A stretch of DNA of 64,000 nt from Flagellimonas aquimarina. Its GTDB lineage: Bacteria > Bacteroidota > Bacteroidia > Flavobacteriales > Flavobacteriaceae. A program made the translations under genes and the position numbers. The notes under the pieces were generated by a model. That model did no database searches. It was given only the letters and a program-made list of their open reading frames with translations, and was not told where the DNA came from. The stretch is taken from positions 3,473 to 67,472 of the forward strand of contig NZ_QGEG01000003.1 in NCBI RefSeq assembly GCF_003149745.1. The letters run 5' to 3'. This document shows positions 26,380 through 35,945 of the stretch, piece after piece. Each line of letters begins with the position of its first letter. The first letter of the stretch is position 1.

Positions 26380-27231
26380 ATGAGCAGCCCAAAACATTAT
26401 TTAGTTCTCTTTTTTTTATTCTGTATTTCCAGTAAAGGTTATATGCAATTAAAATATGTTGAAAAATACCCTGATGGGCAAATTAAAATCGAAAGCTATA
26501 TAAAAGACAATTCTTTGGATAGCATATACATTGAGTACCATTCAAATGGCAGAATAAAAATTGAAGGCCGGTTTAAAAATTGTAACACCAAAAACATGTC
26601 CGCCCAGGGTCATAATAAAGAGGGGCAAACTCCGCTTTATTACAAGGATGAACTAAAGATTAGTCCAGGAAAAAGGCATGATCTATGGATAGAGTATTAT
26701 GAAAATGCAGTGATAAGATCCAAAATCTACTATAATGTTGGATTAAGACATGGGAATTCACTTTTTTATGACAGAAACGGGAAACTTAAAAGTTCCCATT
26801 ACCATATTGCTGACAAGGAAATAAGCATGCACAAATTTCGTAGTGATGGCGGACTGGAATTAAGCAAAGCCTATTTCTACAACTTTAACAAAGGCCCCAA
26901 CCGTAAATTGAAAATGACCTTGCTCTGGGAGTTCCATACAGACGGGGCTCTTAAAATTCAAAGAGAAACCCAACTATCAGAAGACAACGTACAAAGAGAG
27001 TCTTTAAAGGAATATTATGCTGACGGAATATTAAAAACCGAAACAGAATTCCTCAATGGCAACAGAGATGGTATTCATCGAGAATATCACAAAAATAGCA
27101 ATCCAAAATACGAAGGAACTTTTAAAGAAGGCAAAGCCGTTAACAAGCACCACCACTATAATCTAAAAGGACAAAAAACATCCACTGAGTATTGGTACAA
27201 TGGCAAACTTTTAGGGGTTGAAAAACACTAA
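26380..27231 (+). CDS. secreted MORN-like repeat protein (YwqK type)
   Basis: The 283-residue product has a signal-like N-terminus (hydrophobic residues about 7-17). The mature part is a chain of MORN_2-type repeats of the form YPDGQIKIESY, YHSNGRIKIEGRF, YDRNGKLKSSHY, FHTDGALKIQRE, YYADGILKTETEFLNG and YHKNSNPKYEGTFKEGK. In databases this repeat is often called YwqK-type antitoxin, but there is no toxin partner here and in Bacteroidota it is mostly found in exported proteins of unknown role. The upstream 275 bases hold no convincing gene. Confidence 0.75.
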   Translation: MSSPKHYLVLFFLFCISSKGYMQLKYVEKYPDGQIKIESYIKDNSLDSIYIEYHSNGRIKIEGRFKNCNTKNMSAQGHNKEGQTPLYYKDELKISPGKRHDLWIEYYENAVIRSKIYYNVGLRHGNSLFYDRNGKLKSSHYHIADKEISMHKFRSDGGLELSKAYFYNFNKGPNRKLKMTLLWEFHTDGALKIQRETQLSEDNVQRESLKEYYADGILKTETEFLNGNRDGIHREYHKNSNPKYEGTFKEGKAVNKHHHYNLKGQKTSTEYWYNGKLLGVEKH

Positions 27232-27393
27232 GGTTACATAAACTGTTTTACAAAGTGGGTTTAAAAACAACAGCTTTTCACTTTGTTAAATCACAATGTG
27301 CAGATTTCCTCTTGAAAAATTGCTTTTATAATAAAAGGTTAAACTCACCATTTAGCTCATCGAATACAATTAGCTTTATGAAAAACTATATTG

Positions 27394-28068
27394 ATGAAAT
27401 CACTAACTTTTTTATCGTTTTTATTCATTTTGTCAGTGAACCTCACTATTTCGCAGCAAACCAGCACCAAAATTGGGTTGTATGGAAATAGCGACCTGAT
27501 ACCCATAAATGTTATTGCGTCAGATACCATTTACAAAGGGATGAAAGCACTTCGGGTTCTTGATACCGGTATAAGTTCCGAAGCGAAATTTGTAAAAATT
27601 CCCAACTTGAATTTTGAATCTGGAACCATTGAAATTGAACTTTCTGGAGCTCCAATGAAAGATGCACCTGCCAATGTAAGAGGTTTTGTAGGCTTAGCAT
27701 TTAGGGTCCATGAAGATGATTCAAAGTTTGAGTGTTTTTATTTGCGTCCAACCAATGCTAGAGCACAAAATCAAATAAGAAGAAATCACTCAGTACAATA
27801 CATTTCTTATCCAGAATTCCCTTGGCACAAATTGCGCAAAGAGTTTCCAAAAAAATATGAAACATATGTAGATTTGGTTCCAGGTGATTGGACAAAAGTG
27901 CGCATAGTAGTAGAAGGCAACACTGCCCAATTGTATGTGCATGGGAATGACCAACCTACACTAATAGTCAATGACCTAAAACATGGAACGGACAATGAAG
28001 GAACTATAGGACTATGGATAGGCCCCGGTACAGAAGCTTATTTTACAAATCTTACAGTTGTACAATAA
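27394..28068 (+). CDS. secreted concanavalin/LamG-like (DUF1080-like) protein
   Basis: The 224-residue product has a signal peptide (MKSLTFLSFLFILSVNLTISQ). The rest looks like a jelly-roll lectin fold: FESGTIEIELSG, VRGFVGLAFRVHEDDSKFECFYLRP, NQIRRNHSVQYIS, DWTKVRIVVEGNTAQLYVHG and GTIGLWIGPGTEAYFTNL. The same pattern occurs in DUF1080/3-keto-disaccharide-hydrolase-type and LamG domains, which bind or cleave glycans; no catalytic residues can be assigned. I used the ATG at 27394 rather than the TTG just upstream. It is a single gene with no clear partner. Confidence 0.7.
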   Translation: MKSLTFLSFLFILSVNLTISQQTSTKIGLYGNSDLIPINVIASDTIYKGMKALRVLDTGISSEAKFVKIPNLNFESGTIEIELSGAPMKDAPANVRGFVGLAFRVHEDDSKFECFYLRPTNARAQNQIRRNHSVQYISYPEFPWHKLRKEFPKKYETYVDLVPGDWTKVRIVVEGNTAQLYVHGNDQPTLIVNDLKHGTDNEGTIGLWIGPGTEAYFTNLTVVQ

Positions 28069-28223
28069 CGATATCCTCTTTTAAATTTCGAAGGACAATA
28101 CCATCTTTTTTTGAATTTCAGACCTAATTGATTGGAATAACACAATTTTATATGTAAATTTAACGTTAAGTAATAGTAAATTAAATGTAATTAATCATTG
28201 TTAGCCCATTAATTCATATTGAT

Positions 28224-28346
28224 ATGAAACAACAAATCTACAGATGGCGGAAATTGATGACGGAACAATTTGATGCGCTATGGCACTATTTCAAGGAGTA
28301 TTCAAGAAAGTGCAGAATCGTGTACTATAACGTAAGGAATACCTAA
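28224..28346 (+). CDS. possible 40-residue basic peptide
   Basis: A short frame starts MKQQIYRWRKLMTEQFDAL and ends IVYYNVRNT. It is rich in Arg, Lys, Tyr and Trp and has no signal or membrane helix. It is the only frame in the 270 bases between the lectin-like gene and rsmG; its stop overlaps the stop codon of the convergent rsmG. A small hairpin (AAGAG-AGA-CTCTT followed by T residues) sits right after it. I do not recognise it, and it may be a chance frame. Confidence 0.35.
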   Translation: MKQQIYRWRKLMTEQFDALWHYFKEYSRKCRIVYYNVRNT

Positions 28347-28984
28347 GAGAGACTCTTAAATTTTTGTGGTAAATACACTACTTTTTTAGTTTCAAAAAAA
28401 TCTTCTTCGAAATATTCCTTTAGGTCAAAGACTTCAGCCGTTTTATAATCTTTCAGTTCCTCTGCCAAATCACCACCTTTTAAATAGAAAATTCCGTTTT
28501 TTCTTTCATGGGCCGAATCTTTCTTGATTTTCCCTTTTGTCCAATGTACAAACGTTGGCATGGCCGCAACTGCCCTACTAACAATAAAATCATACTTTTC
28601 AGTTAAATCCTCCACTCTGGAATGTCTGGCGGTCACGTTTTTTAATTGAAGTCCGTCCACTACATGCTGCACCACCTTTATTTTTTTTCCAATTGCATCC
28701 ACCAAAGTAAAATGGGTATTGGGAAACAAAATTGCCAAAGGAATACCGGGAAACCCACCCCCTGTGCCCACATCCAAAATTTTAGAATCTTCATTGAACC
28801 TCTGAATTTTAGCAATTCCCAAAGAATGAAGCACATGCCGAAGATAAAGTTCATCTATATCCTTCCTGGACACGACATTTATCTTTTGGTTCCAATCTTG
28901 GTACAGCTCCTCCAAGCCTATAAATTGTTGCTTCTGAGTATCGGTGAGTGTCGTAAAATACTTGAATATAAGGTCCGCATTCAT
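28343..28984 (-). CDS. rsmG: 16S rRNA (guanine527-N7)-methyltransferase RsmG
   Basis: The 213-residue product methylates G527 of 16S rRNA. Motifs: YQDWNQKINVVSRKD, LYLRHVLHSLGI, ILDVGTGGGFPGIPLAILFP (SAM motif I), VDAIGKKIKVV and FIVSRAVAAMP. I placed the start at the ATG at 28984 (MNADLIFKYF), because the longer frame from 29026 would be unusually extended for the family (about 207 residues in E. coli). It is transcribed divergently from the desaturase gene. Confidence 0.95.
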   Translation of the reverse strand: MNADLIFKYFTTLTDTQKQQFIGLEELYQDWNQKINVVSRKDIDELYLRHVLHSLGIAKIQRFNEDSKILDVGTGGGFPGIPLAILFPNTHFTLVDAIGKKIKVVQHVVDGLQLKNVTARHSRVEDLTEKYDFIVSRAVAAMPTFVHWTKGKIKKDSAHERKNGIFYLKGGDLAEELKDYKTAEVFDLKEYFEEDFFETKKVVYLPQKFKSLS

Positions 28985-29075
28985 GCTTAATCTGTTAATT
29001 TCGGCAAAATTAATACTTTTAAGCACCTTAACATCGTTTTCATATAAAGTTGGGAAGTTGGGAAATCAATTTACT

Positions 29076-29083
29076 TACCTTTG
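29076..29083 (+). promoter_or_regulatory. Bacteroidota-type -7 box for the desaturase gene
   Basis: TACCTTTG fits TAnnTTTG and ends 14 bases before the start codon; a TTG at 29050-29052 could act as the -33 element with a 23-base spacer. Confidence 0.5.
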
Positions 29084-29097
29084 TAAAAATTTAATTT

Positions 29098-30201
29098 ATG
29101 GAAAAGGATATCATCCGATTTTCAAGAAAAGATTCAGCACAATTCTTCAGAACACTAAATAAAAGGGTTAACCAATATTTTAGTGAAAATAAAATAAAGA
29201 AAACCGGAAATTGGAAACTTCACCTTAAAACCGTTGTGATGTTTGCAGTTTTCTTGACCCCTTATTTTTTAATGCTAACATTGAACTTACCATTTTGGGG
29301 ATACGTTCTTTTGTCCATTACCATGGGCGTGGGAATGGCCGGTGTGGGAATGAATGTAATGCATGATGGAAACCATGGTGCATATTCCAATAAAAAATGG
29401 GTGAACAAACTAATGGGGAGCAGCATCTATATTTTGGCTGGAAATGTTTACAATTGGCAAGTTCAACATAACGTTCTGCATCATACATACACCAATATAC
29501 ATGAGCATGATGAAGATATGGAAGCAGGAAGAATTCTTCGTTTTTCAAAACATGCTGAGTGGCAAAAACACCATAAATTCCAGCACTTTTATTCCATTCT
29601 TCTTTACGGATTGTTAACCTTTAACTGGGCAATAACCACAGATTTTCAACAAATGTATAGGTACATGAAAAGAAAACTGTCCTATGGAAAATTGCCTAAT
29701 CCAGTAATAAATTGGAGCACCTTGGTAATAACGAAGACTATATACATTACCATTTGGATTGTTTTACCTCTACTTCTTGTTGAGATTCCATGGTGGCAGA
29801 TATTGCTCGGTTTCTTTATTATGCATTATGTTGCTGGGGTAATTTTAAGTGTTGTATTTCAATTGGCCCATATTGTTGACCATGCGGATACTCCCCTGCC
29901 AGATGAAAACGGAACAATGAAAAATACTTGGGCCATTCATCAACTTGCAACCACAGTGAATTTTGGTACCAAAAACAGGATTGTAAACTGGTTTACTGGT
30001 GGTTTAAACCATCAAGTTGAACATCATATATTCCCTAATATCAGCCACGTTCATTATACAAAAATCTCCAAAATTGTTAAACAGACAGCAAAGGAGTTTA
30101 ATTTGCCCTATAACGAGTATAAAACTACTAGAAAAGCTATAATTTCGCACTTCAAACATTTGAAGGAATTGGGCAAAAATCCAGCGCTTCAATACCAGTA
30201 A
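29098..30201 (+). CDS. fatty acid (acyl-CoA/acyl-lipid) desaturase
   Basis: The 367-residue membrane di-iron enzyme has the three His boxes: HDGNHG, then HNVLHHTYTN, and the C-terminal HQVEHH (QxxHH form), spaced by two pairs of hydrophobic segments. The QVEHH box is typical of front-end or linoleoyl-CoA-type desaturases in Bacteroidota. There is no fused cytochrome b5. It introduces a double bond into membrane acyl chains, probably for membrane fluidity; the regiospecificity cannot be read from the sequence. The aminotransferase gene starts 13 bases downstream. Confidence 0.93.
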   Translation: MEKDIIRFSRKDSAQFFRTLNKRVNQYFSENKIKKTGNWKLHLKTVVMFAVFLTPYFLMLTLNLPFWGYVLLSITMGVGMAGVGMNVMHDGNHGAYSNKKWVNKLMGSSIYILAGNVYNWQVQHNVLHHTYTNIHEHDEDMEAGRILRFSKHAEWQKHHKFQHFYSILLYGLLTFNWAITTDFQQMYRYMKRKLSYGKLPNPVINWSTLVITKTIYITIWIVLPLLLVEIPWWQILLGFFIMHYVAGVILSVVFQLAHIVDHADTPLPDENGTMKNTWAIHQLATTVNFGTKNRIVNWFTGGLNHQVEHHIFPNISHVHYTKISKIVKQTAKEFNLPYNEYKTTRKAIISHFKHLKELGKNPALQYQ

Positions 30202-30214
30202 AATAGCAACACTA

Positions 30215-31405
30215 ATGAGCAACCAACTTTCTGAAAGGATTAACAACTTAGTTCCTTCAGCTACTCTTGAAATGGCTGCAAAAGCCAGAGAACTTAGAGC
30301 ATCAGGAAAAGACATTATTGGACTTAGTCTAGGTGAACCTGACTTTAATACACCTGACTACATTAAAGATGCCGCCATACAGGCCATAAAGGACGGCTAT
30401 AATTCGTACACTCCTGTAGATGGTTATGTGGAATTAAAAGACGCCATAAGTACAAAGTTCAAAAGAGATAATGGCATAAGTTATGAACGCCCTCAAATTG
30501 TTGTTTCTACAGGTGCAAAGCAGGCACTTTATAATGTAGCCCAAGCTTGTTTGAACAAAGGTGATGAAGTAATCTTACCTTGCCCATATTGGGTTAGTTA
30601 CAGTGATATTGTAAAACTTTCTGAAGGAGTTCCTGTGGAGGTTACCACATCCATAGAAAATGACTTCAAAATGACACCAGAGCAGTTGGAGGCTGCTATT
30701 ACCCCAAAGACCAAAATGTTATGGTACAGTTCTCCATGCAACCCAAGTGGCTCAATTTATAGCAAAGAAGAGTTACGAGGTTTGGCTGATGTGCTTCAAA
30801 AACACCCACAAATTGTGGTAGTCAGTGATGAAATTTACGAACATATTAACTACGGCGTTACGGCTCATGCCTCAATGGCAGCTTTTGATGATATGTATGA
30901 CCGTACCGTTACGGTAAACGGTGTTGCCAAAGCTTTTGCCATGACCGGATGGCGAATAGGTTACATTGGAGCTCCCTCGTATATTGCCAGAGCATGCAAT
31001 AAACTGCAAGGACAGGTTACTAGTGGCGCTAACTGTATAGCACAACGTGCAGTCATAACTGCCTTATTAGAATCTCCAACTCGGGTTCAATATATGGTGG
31101 ATCAATTCAAAAATAGAAGAAAACTCATCTTAGAGCTATTGAACAATATTGAAGGGTTTAAATGCAATGAACCTGAAGGAGCATTTTACGTATATCCAGA
31201 TGTAACCGCTTTTTTTGGAAGGACCCTTAATGGCAAAACAATAAACAATGCATCCGATTTTGCAATGTACCTATTGGAAGAAGCCAACGTGGCAACCGTT
31301 ACAGGTGATGCTTTTGGGAACGGCAATAGCATCCGTATTTCCTATGCTGCCAGTGAAGAGGATATTAAAAAAGCTATTTCTAGGATTGCTGAAGCAGTAA
31401 AATAG
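30215..31405 (+). CDS. aspC: pyridoxal-phosphate aminotransferase, class I (aspartate aminotransferase type)
   Basis: The 396-residue product has fold-type I motifs: GEPDFNTPDYI, STGAKQALYN, YWVSYSDIV, YSSPCNPSGSIY, VVVSDEIYEHINYG (PLP pyridine Asp), GVAKAFAMTGWRIGYIG (Schiff-base Lys) and FGNGNSIRISYAAS (substrate-carboxylate Arg). This pattern fits the 1-gamma aspartate/prephenate aminotransferase group. It lies 13 bases after the desaturase gene and is followed by a strong terminator. The amino donor is most likely aspartate or glutamate. Confidence 0.92.
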   Translation: MSNQLSERINNLVPSATLEMAAKARELRASGKDIIGLSLGEPDFNTPDYIKDAAIQAIKDGYNSYTPVDGYVELKDAISTKFKRDNGISYERPQIVVSTGAKQALYNVAQACLNKGDEVILPCPYWVSYSDIVKLSEGVPVEVTTSIENDFKMTPEQLEAAITPKTKMLWYSSPCNPSGSIYSKEELRGLADVLQKHPQIVVVSDEIYEHINYGVTAHASMAAFDDMYDRTVTVNGVAKAFAMTGWRIGYIGAPSYIARACNKLQGQVTSGANCIAQRAVITALLESPTRVQYMVDQFKNRRKLILELLNNIEGFKCNEPEGAFYVYPDVTAFFGRTLNGKTINNASDFAMYLLEEANVATVTGDAFGNGNSIRISYAASEEDIKKAISRIAEAVK

Positions 31406-31430
31406 GCGGTCAAACAATTATAAGATAATT

Positions 31431-31470
31431 ACCCTTCAATTCTATATGGATTGAAGGGTTTCTTTTTTTA
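31431..31470 (+). terminator. intrinsic terminator after the aminotransferase gene
   Basis: ACCCTTCAAT (31431-31440), a 9-base loop, ATTGAAGGGT (31450-31459), then TTCTTTTTTT. It lies between convergent genes but the T run supports the plus strand. Confidence 0.8.
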
Positions 31471-32958
31471 AGTCTTCTTCCAAAAATATGGTGTTAAAAT
31501 AATCAGCACCGTAAAAAGCTCTAAACGGCCTAATAGCATTAAAAAGCCACACCACCATTTACCAGCATCCGGCAGGCTATTATAATTGCTTACGGGGTTA
31601 AGGCTTCCCAATGCAGGGCCTACATTCCCTAAAGATGAGGCTGAACCGCCAATTGCAGAAACAAAATCAAGGCCCAAAAACCCAAGCACCAAAGAACCTA
31701 TTATGAAGAATAACATATAAAGCACAAAAAAGGCAATTATGTTATATACAATATGCTCGGAAACTGTTTTTTCGTTATAACGAACAGGAATAATAGCATT
31801 GGTATGTAAGGTCCTTTTAAATTCCAATAGACCATTTTTTATGATCAATAAATGTCGCATCACCTTTATTCCACCGGCGGTAGAACCCGCAGATCCTCCC
31901 AAGAACATAAGTCCAAAAAAGAAAATGGTTAAAAAGGGGGTCCAGCTTGTAAAATCTGCTGTTACAAAACCAGTAGTTGTAACGATTGCCACAACCTGAA
32001 AAAGAGCATGCCTAAATGCACTCTCTCCCTCTCCCGAAACCATAGGGTGGAAATCCGACACTTCAACATTTGCATTAAAATAAACCACCAATGCTGCTAT
32101 TATTGTAAAGAGAAGAATGAAAATTGCGTAGTATTTGAACTCTTCATCCTTGAGTATGCGCTGTACCTTTCCAGTAAAGGCAAAGTAGCTCAACACAAAA
32201 TTACTACCGGCCAAAAACATAAAAACTATAGTAATGTACTGAACCAATGGTTGATTGTTCCAATATGCTAAACTTGCATTTTTTGTCGAAAAACCTCCTG
32301 TAGATAAAGTTGCCAAGGAATGGTTCATTGCATCAAAAAAAGACATTCCCGCCAATTTTAAGAGAATTGTTTCCGCGACGGTATATCCAAAATAAATCAA
32401 CCATAATCGTTTTGCGGTATCTGTTATTCTAGGATGTAACTTATCCCCTGCCGGGCCAGGTGCTTCCGCTGCAAACAATTGCATTCCTCCTATTCCTAAA
32501 AGTGGAAGAATGGCAATTGCAAGAACAATAATACCCATTCCCCCTATCCAATGTGTCAAGCTTCGCCAGAAAAGTATTCCTTCTGGCATAGCTTCTATAT
32601 CATCTATTATGGAAGCTCCAGTAGTGGTATAGCCGGATATGGTTTCAAAAAAAGCATTGGTAACTTCAGGTATTGTTCCTGAAAAGAGATAGGGCAGTGT
32701 ACCAGAGATAGACATAATTATCCATCCAAAAGTTACTACAATGTATCCTTCTTTTCTTTTTACTTCTTTTTTATGGCCCCTTGTATAAAACATGGCCATA
32801 ACACCAAATAGCATAGTAACTATGGCTGCAAGAGTAATATCCAAAGTAACACCGTCTTTGTAAATGCCGCTTACAAATGCAGCCAAAAGCATAAAAGAGC
32901 CATTGCAAAGTAGCAACAACCCCATAATGTGCACAATAATTCGCGTATTGAGTCCCAT
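31468..32958 (-). CDS. trkH: potassium uptake protein TrkH/KtrB
   Basis: The 496-residue polytopic membrane protein is the K+-translocating subunit. Its four pore-loop repeats are visible: FFETISGYTTTGAS, HSLATLSTGGFSTKN, FQVVAIVTTTGFV and GGSASSLGNVGPALG. The conserved WIGGMGIIVLAIAILPLLGIGG follows the first pore. Its start overlaps the stop codon of trkA (TAATG), so the two are translationally coupled, with trkA first. Length is normal for TrkH (about 483). Confidence 0.96.
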   Translation of the reverse strand: MGLNTRIIVHIMGLLLLCNGSFMLLAAFVSGIYKDGVTLDITLAAIVTMLFGVMAMFYTRGHKKEVKRKEGYIVVTFGWIIMSISGTLPYLFSGTIPEVTNAFFETISGYTTTGASIIDDIEAMPEGILFWRSLTHWIGGMGIIVLAIAILPLLGIGGMQLFAAEAPGPAGDKLHPRITDTAKRLWLIYFGYTVAETILLKLAGMSFFDAMNHSLATLSTGGFSTKNASLAYWNNQPLVQYITIVFMFLAGSNFVLSYFAFTGKVQRILKDEEFKYYAIFILLFTIIAALVVYFNANVEVSDFHPMVSGEGESAFRHALFQVVAIVTTTGFVTADFTSWTPFLTIFFFGLMFLGGSAGSTAGGIKVMRHLLIIKNGLLEFKRTLHTNAIIPVRYNEKTVSEHIVYNIIAFFVLYMLFFIIGSLVLGFLGLDFVSAIGGSASSLGNVGPALGSLNPVSNYNSLPDAGKWWCGFLMLLGRLELFTVLIILTPYFWKKT

Positions 32959-34307
32959 TACAAGAACAACTTTTCTATTTTAGAAATTGCTTTAGGCAAA
33001 CAGCAAACTACAACGCGGTCTCCTTCTAAAATCTTAAAATCCCCTAGGGCAATAATACCTTTTCCGTCTCTAATAACACCACCTATGCTGGCCTCCCGTG
33101 GAAAGTTTAGTTCTTTTATGATTTCACCATTTACCAGGGATGTGGCTTTCACCTCAAATTCTAAAATCTCTGCATTTAGGTTGTTCAAACGTGTTAACGC
33201 AAGCACCTCTCCTCTTCTTATATATCTAAAAATATTGTTGGCGGCCAAAAGTTTTTTGTTGATTAGCGTATCAACCCCAATTGAATGTGATAGCTGAAAG
33301 TAATCCATATTCTCAACCAACGCGATGGTCTTTTTAATCTTTTTGGATTTGGCCACCAAACAAGACATAATATTGGTCTCTGAATTTCCAGTAACAGCAA
33401 TAAATGCATCCATTGACTCTAAACTCTCTTCATCCAAGAGCTCAACATTTCTTCCATCACCATTGATCACTAAGGCATGAGGTAGTTCATCTGCTATGTC
33501 AAATGCTTTTTCTTTGTTCTTTTCAATGAGTTTTACATTGAATTTTTTATTGCACAGATCACGGGCAGTTTTAAAACCAACTTTACTGCCGCCAAGAATC
33601 ATTACATTTTTAATTTCCTTCTTTTGCATTCCTGTGAGCTTATAAAGCTCCTCAACCCCTTCGGCTGATGTAATGAAATACACTTGATCTCCTTCTTTAA
33701 AAACAGTATCACCTCTTGGAATAAGGGTATACTGAGTTCCCATGCGCTGTAGCGCAATGGGCATAAAATGCAGTTCTGGAAAAATTTTGGCGGCTTCCTT
33801 GACCATTTTGCCCACAAATGGAGCTGATTTTGGCAAGAAAACTCCAATCATGGTCAACAACCCTCCTTCGAACTCATAGGTGTCATTAAAGGCAGATTGG
33901 TTTAGTAGCAATTGTATTTCTGTCGCCGCTAATTCTTCCGGAGAGATCAACTCATCTACACCAAGTTCATCGAACTTAATAAGTTCTTTATTATCTATAA
34001 ACTCAGTATTGGATATTCTAGCAATGGTTCTTTTACAGCCCAACTGTTTGGCCAAAAGGCAAAGTGTTAGATTAGTCGTTTCTGACGATGTGACCCCAAT
34101 GACCAATTTAGATGTTTCAACTTGTGCATTTCTCAGCACTTCTATTGAAGTGGCATCTCCTCTAAGGACTCTAATATCCAAATGATTGTCTGCATACGCC
34201 AAACTCTCTTTGTCCGTATCAATCAATGTAATTTCTTGTGCTTCATAAGACAAAAGTTTTGCCAAATGAAATCCTACCTCACCTGCTCCCGCAATTATAA
34301 TCTTCAT
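32958..34307 (-). CDS. trkA: Trk system potassium uptake protein TrkA
   Basis: The 449-residue cytoplasmic gating subunit has two RCK_N/RCK_C pairs. The first Rossmann motif is IIIAGAGEVGFHLAKLL with acidic ESLAYAD at the second strand; the second is NVMILGGSKVGFKTARDL. NAD(H)/ATP binding here controls TrkH. It is the first gene of a two-gene operon with trkH, and the divergent ubiE gene lies about 190 bases away. Confidence 0.97.
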   Translation of the reverse strand: MKIIIAGAGEVGFHLAKLLSYEAQEITLIDTDKESLAYADNHLDIRVLRGDATSIEVLRNAQVETSKLVIGVTSSETTNLTLCLLAKQLGCKRTIARISNTEFIDNKELIKFDELGVDELISPEELAATEIQLLLNQSAFNDTYEFEGGLLTMIGVFLPKSAPFVGKMVKEAAKIFPELHFMPIALQRMGTQYTLIPRGDTVFKEGDQVYFITSAEGVEELYKLTGMQKKEIKNVMILGGSKVGFKTARDLCNKKFNVKLIEKNKEKAFDIADELPHALVINGDGRNVELLDEESLESMDAFIAVTGNSETNIMSCLVAKSKKIKKTIALVENMDYFQLSHSIGVDTLINKKLLAANNIFRYIRRGEVLALTRLNNLNAEILEFEVKATSLVNGEIIKELNFPREASIGGVIRDGKGIIALGDFKILEGDRVVVCCLPKAISKIEKLFL

Positions 34308-34471
34308 TGATTAGAATAAGATGTTCTTAATAGATTCAATTTGTAATGGTAAAAAAAGAATATTGACCACAGTCTAAAAGACGAATACCTAACATAATAC
34401 GGAAAAGTTTTCCTTTGTTGCGAGGCAAAATTACGTAATTATTTTTGTTCACCTCTCATATACCTAAGTTG

Positions 34472-34479
34472 TATATTTG
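34472..34479 (+). promoter_or_regulatory. Bacteroidota-type -7 box for ubiE-porT
   Basis: TATATTTG matches TAnnTTTG and ends 16 bases before the chosen ubiE ATG. A TTTTTG at 34442-34447 could be the -33 element with a slightly long spacer of 24. The box lies inside the longer frame that begins at 34445, which argues for the shorter start. Confidence 0.5.
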
Positions 34480-34495
34480 CCAGCAAATTCAGCAC

Positions 34496-35224
34496 ATGTC
34501 CAAAAAAGTTAAACCTTATAAAGATTCTGACCTAGGAAAAAAGGAACAAGTAAAGCAAATGTTCGATACAATTTCTAAGGATTACGATGGATTAAACAGG
34601 GTGATTTCTTTCGGTATAGATTTAAAATGGCGCAAAAGAGTTGTAAATCTTCTTAAGAAGAAATCACCAAAGACCATTCTAGATATTGCAACGGGTACAG
34701 GAGACCTGGCAATTGCAATGACCAAGACAGGTGCAGAAAAAATCGTTGGGTTGGATATTTCACCTGGAATGCTGGAAGTGGGAAAAAGCAAAATCAATGG
34801 AAAAAACCTGCAAAACACCATTCAAATGGTAGTTGGCGATAGTGAAAATCTTTCTTTTGATGATAACACTTTTGATGCTGTAACAGTAGCTTTTGGTGTG
34901 CGCAACTTTGAAAACCTTGAAAAAGGACTTCAAGAAATCTACAGAGTATTAAAACCAGAAGGAAGTTTGGTGATACTTGAAACATCTGTACCCACTAAAA
35001 CACCATTTAAGCAAGGATACAAGTTGTACACAAAATATATTCTTACCGGTATTGGCAAAACCTTCTCTAAAGACCGTTCTGCATATGATTATCTAAGTGA
35101 ATCAGCTTCCGTTTTTCCTCATGGGCAACAATTCAACAATATTTTGGCCAAAATTGGGTTTATAGGTATAGAGAACATGCCCCAGACATTTGGGGTGGCA
35201 TCTATATATGTCGCTACAAAATAA
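34496..35224 (+). CDS. ubiE: demethylmenaquinone methyltransferase
   Basis: The 242-residue product performs the last step of menaquinone synthesis, methylating demethylmenaquinone with SAM. Hallmarks: [41 protein letters not shown] (motif I), [44 protein letters not shown], and [17 protein letters not shown]. Menaquinone is the expected quinone for the Nqr complex of this organism. I chose ATG 34496 because a promoter-like box overlaps the longer frame. porT begins 4 bases after its stop. Confidence 0.96.
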   Translation: MSKKVKPYKDSDLGKKEQVKQMFDTISKDYDGLNRVISFGIDLKWRKRVVNLLKKKSPKTILDIATGTGDLAIAMTKTGAEKIVGLDISPGMLEVGKSKINGKNLQNTIQMVVGDSENLSFDDNTFDAVTVAFGVRNFENLEKGLQEIYRVLKPEGSLVILETSVPTKTPFKQGYKLYTKYILTGIGKTFSKDRSAYDYLSESASVFPHGQQFNNILAKIGFIGIENMPQTFGVASIYVATK

Positions 35225-35228
35225 TTTG

Positions 35229-35927
35229 ATGAAAAACGTCCTTCTTCTATTTGGCCTGCTATTATTGGTATGCCCAAATTCCTCGGCACAGTTTAAAAAA
35301 GATCCTATTCTCAATCTTCAAAGTGAGGATTTAAAGTTATTGAACTGGGGGTACTATCTTGGGTTTAATCAATATGATTTTCAATTTGAATATGAAAACG
35401 ATATTGGACAAGATATTTTGGTTGATACAAGTGCTGGATTCAATGTTGGTTTGATTGGGGAAATGAGAATCAATGAGTTTTTAGATCTACGTTTTGAGCC
35501 TGGATTGCTTTACACATCCAGAAATTTAGGTTTTCCCGGTTTTACATCTGAAAATGATGCAATTAGGGAAGTTAAATCAACCTACATAAGATTTCCCCTA
35601 TTACTAAAGGTTAGTGCCAGAAGGTTTGGTAACTGGAAGCCTTATCTTACTGGCGGAGTATATACAGCAATGAATTTAGGAAGCAAGGAAGACAGTTTAG
35701 ATGACAATAGTAGTGGTGAATTCCGTATGAAACAGAATGTTTATGGCTATGAGCTTGGTTTTGGAATTGATATTTACACAGAGTACTTTAAGTTTTCGCC
35801 CTCGATCAGAGGAGTCTTTGCTTTAACGGACGAACTTGTCCCCGACAATGACCCCAATAGTCCTTGGACTGGAAATATCAATGCAATGCGTACTCGAGGA
35901 ATCTTTATAAATTTTACTTTTGAGTAG
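35229..35927 (+). CDS. porT: type IX secretion protein PorT/SprT
   Basis: The 232-residue product has a signal peptide (MKNVLLLFGLLLLVCPNSSAQ) followed by an eight-stranded outer-membrane barrel pattern: NWGYYLGFNQYDFQFEYE, GFNVGLIGEMRINEFLDLRFEPGLLYTSRNL, STYIRFPLLLKVSARRF, NWKPYLTGGVYTAMNL, GYELGFGIDIYTEYFKFSPSIRG and GIFINFTFE. PorT/SprT is needed for T9SS function and gliding in Bacteroidota, and its gene is commonly next to ubiE in this family, as here (4-base gap). I used the ATG at 35229, since the longer frame would run back into ubiE. Confidence 0.85.
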   Translation: MKNVLLLFGLLLLVCPNSSAQFKKDPILNLQSEDLKLLNWGYYLGFNQYDFQFEYENDIGQDILVDTSAGFNVGLIGEMRINEFLDLRFEPGLLYTSRNLGFPGFTSENDAIREVKSTYIRFPLLLKVSARRFGNWKPYLTGGVYTAMNLGSKEDSLDDNSSGEFRMKQNVYGYELGFGIDIYTEYFKFSPSIRGVFALTDELVPDNDPNSPWTGNINAMRTRGIFINFTFE

Positions 35928-35945
35928 TCTGGCAACATACTAAAA

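Noticed and set aside
26180-26383. 67-codon frame between the hydrolase and the MORN-like gene
   Set aside because: No family, signal or helix; composition looks random and it overlaps the next start.
26380-27231. Toxin-antitoxin role suggested by the YwqK label
   Set aside because: A signal peptide is present and no toxin gene is adjacent; the label comes from the repeat only.
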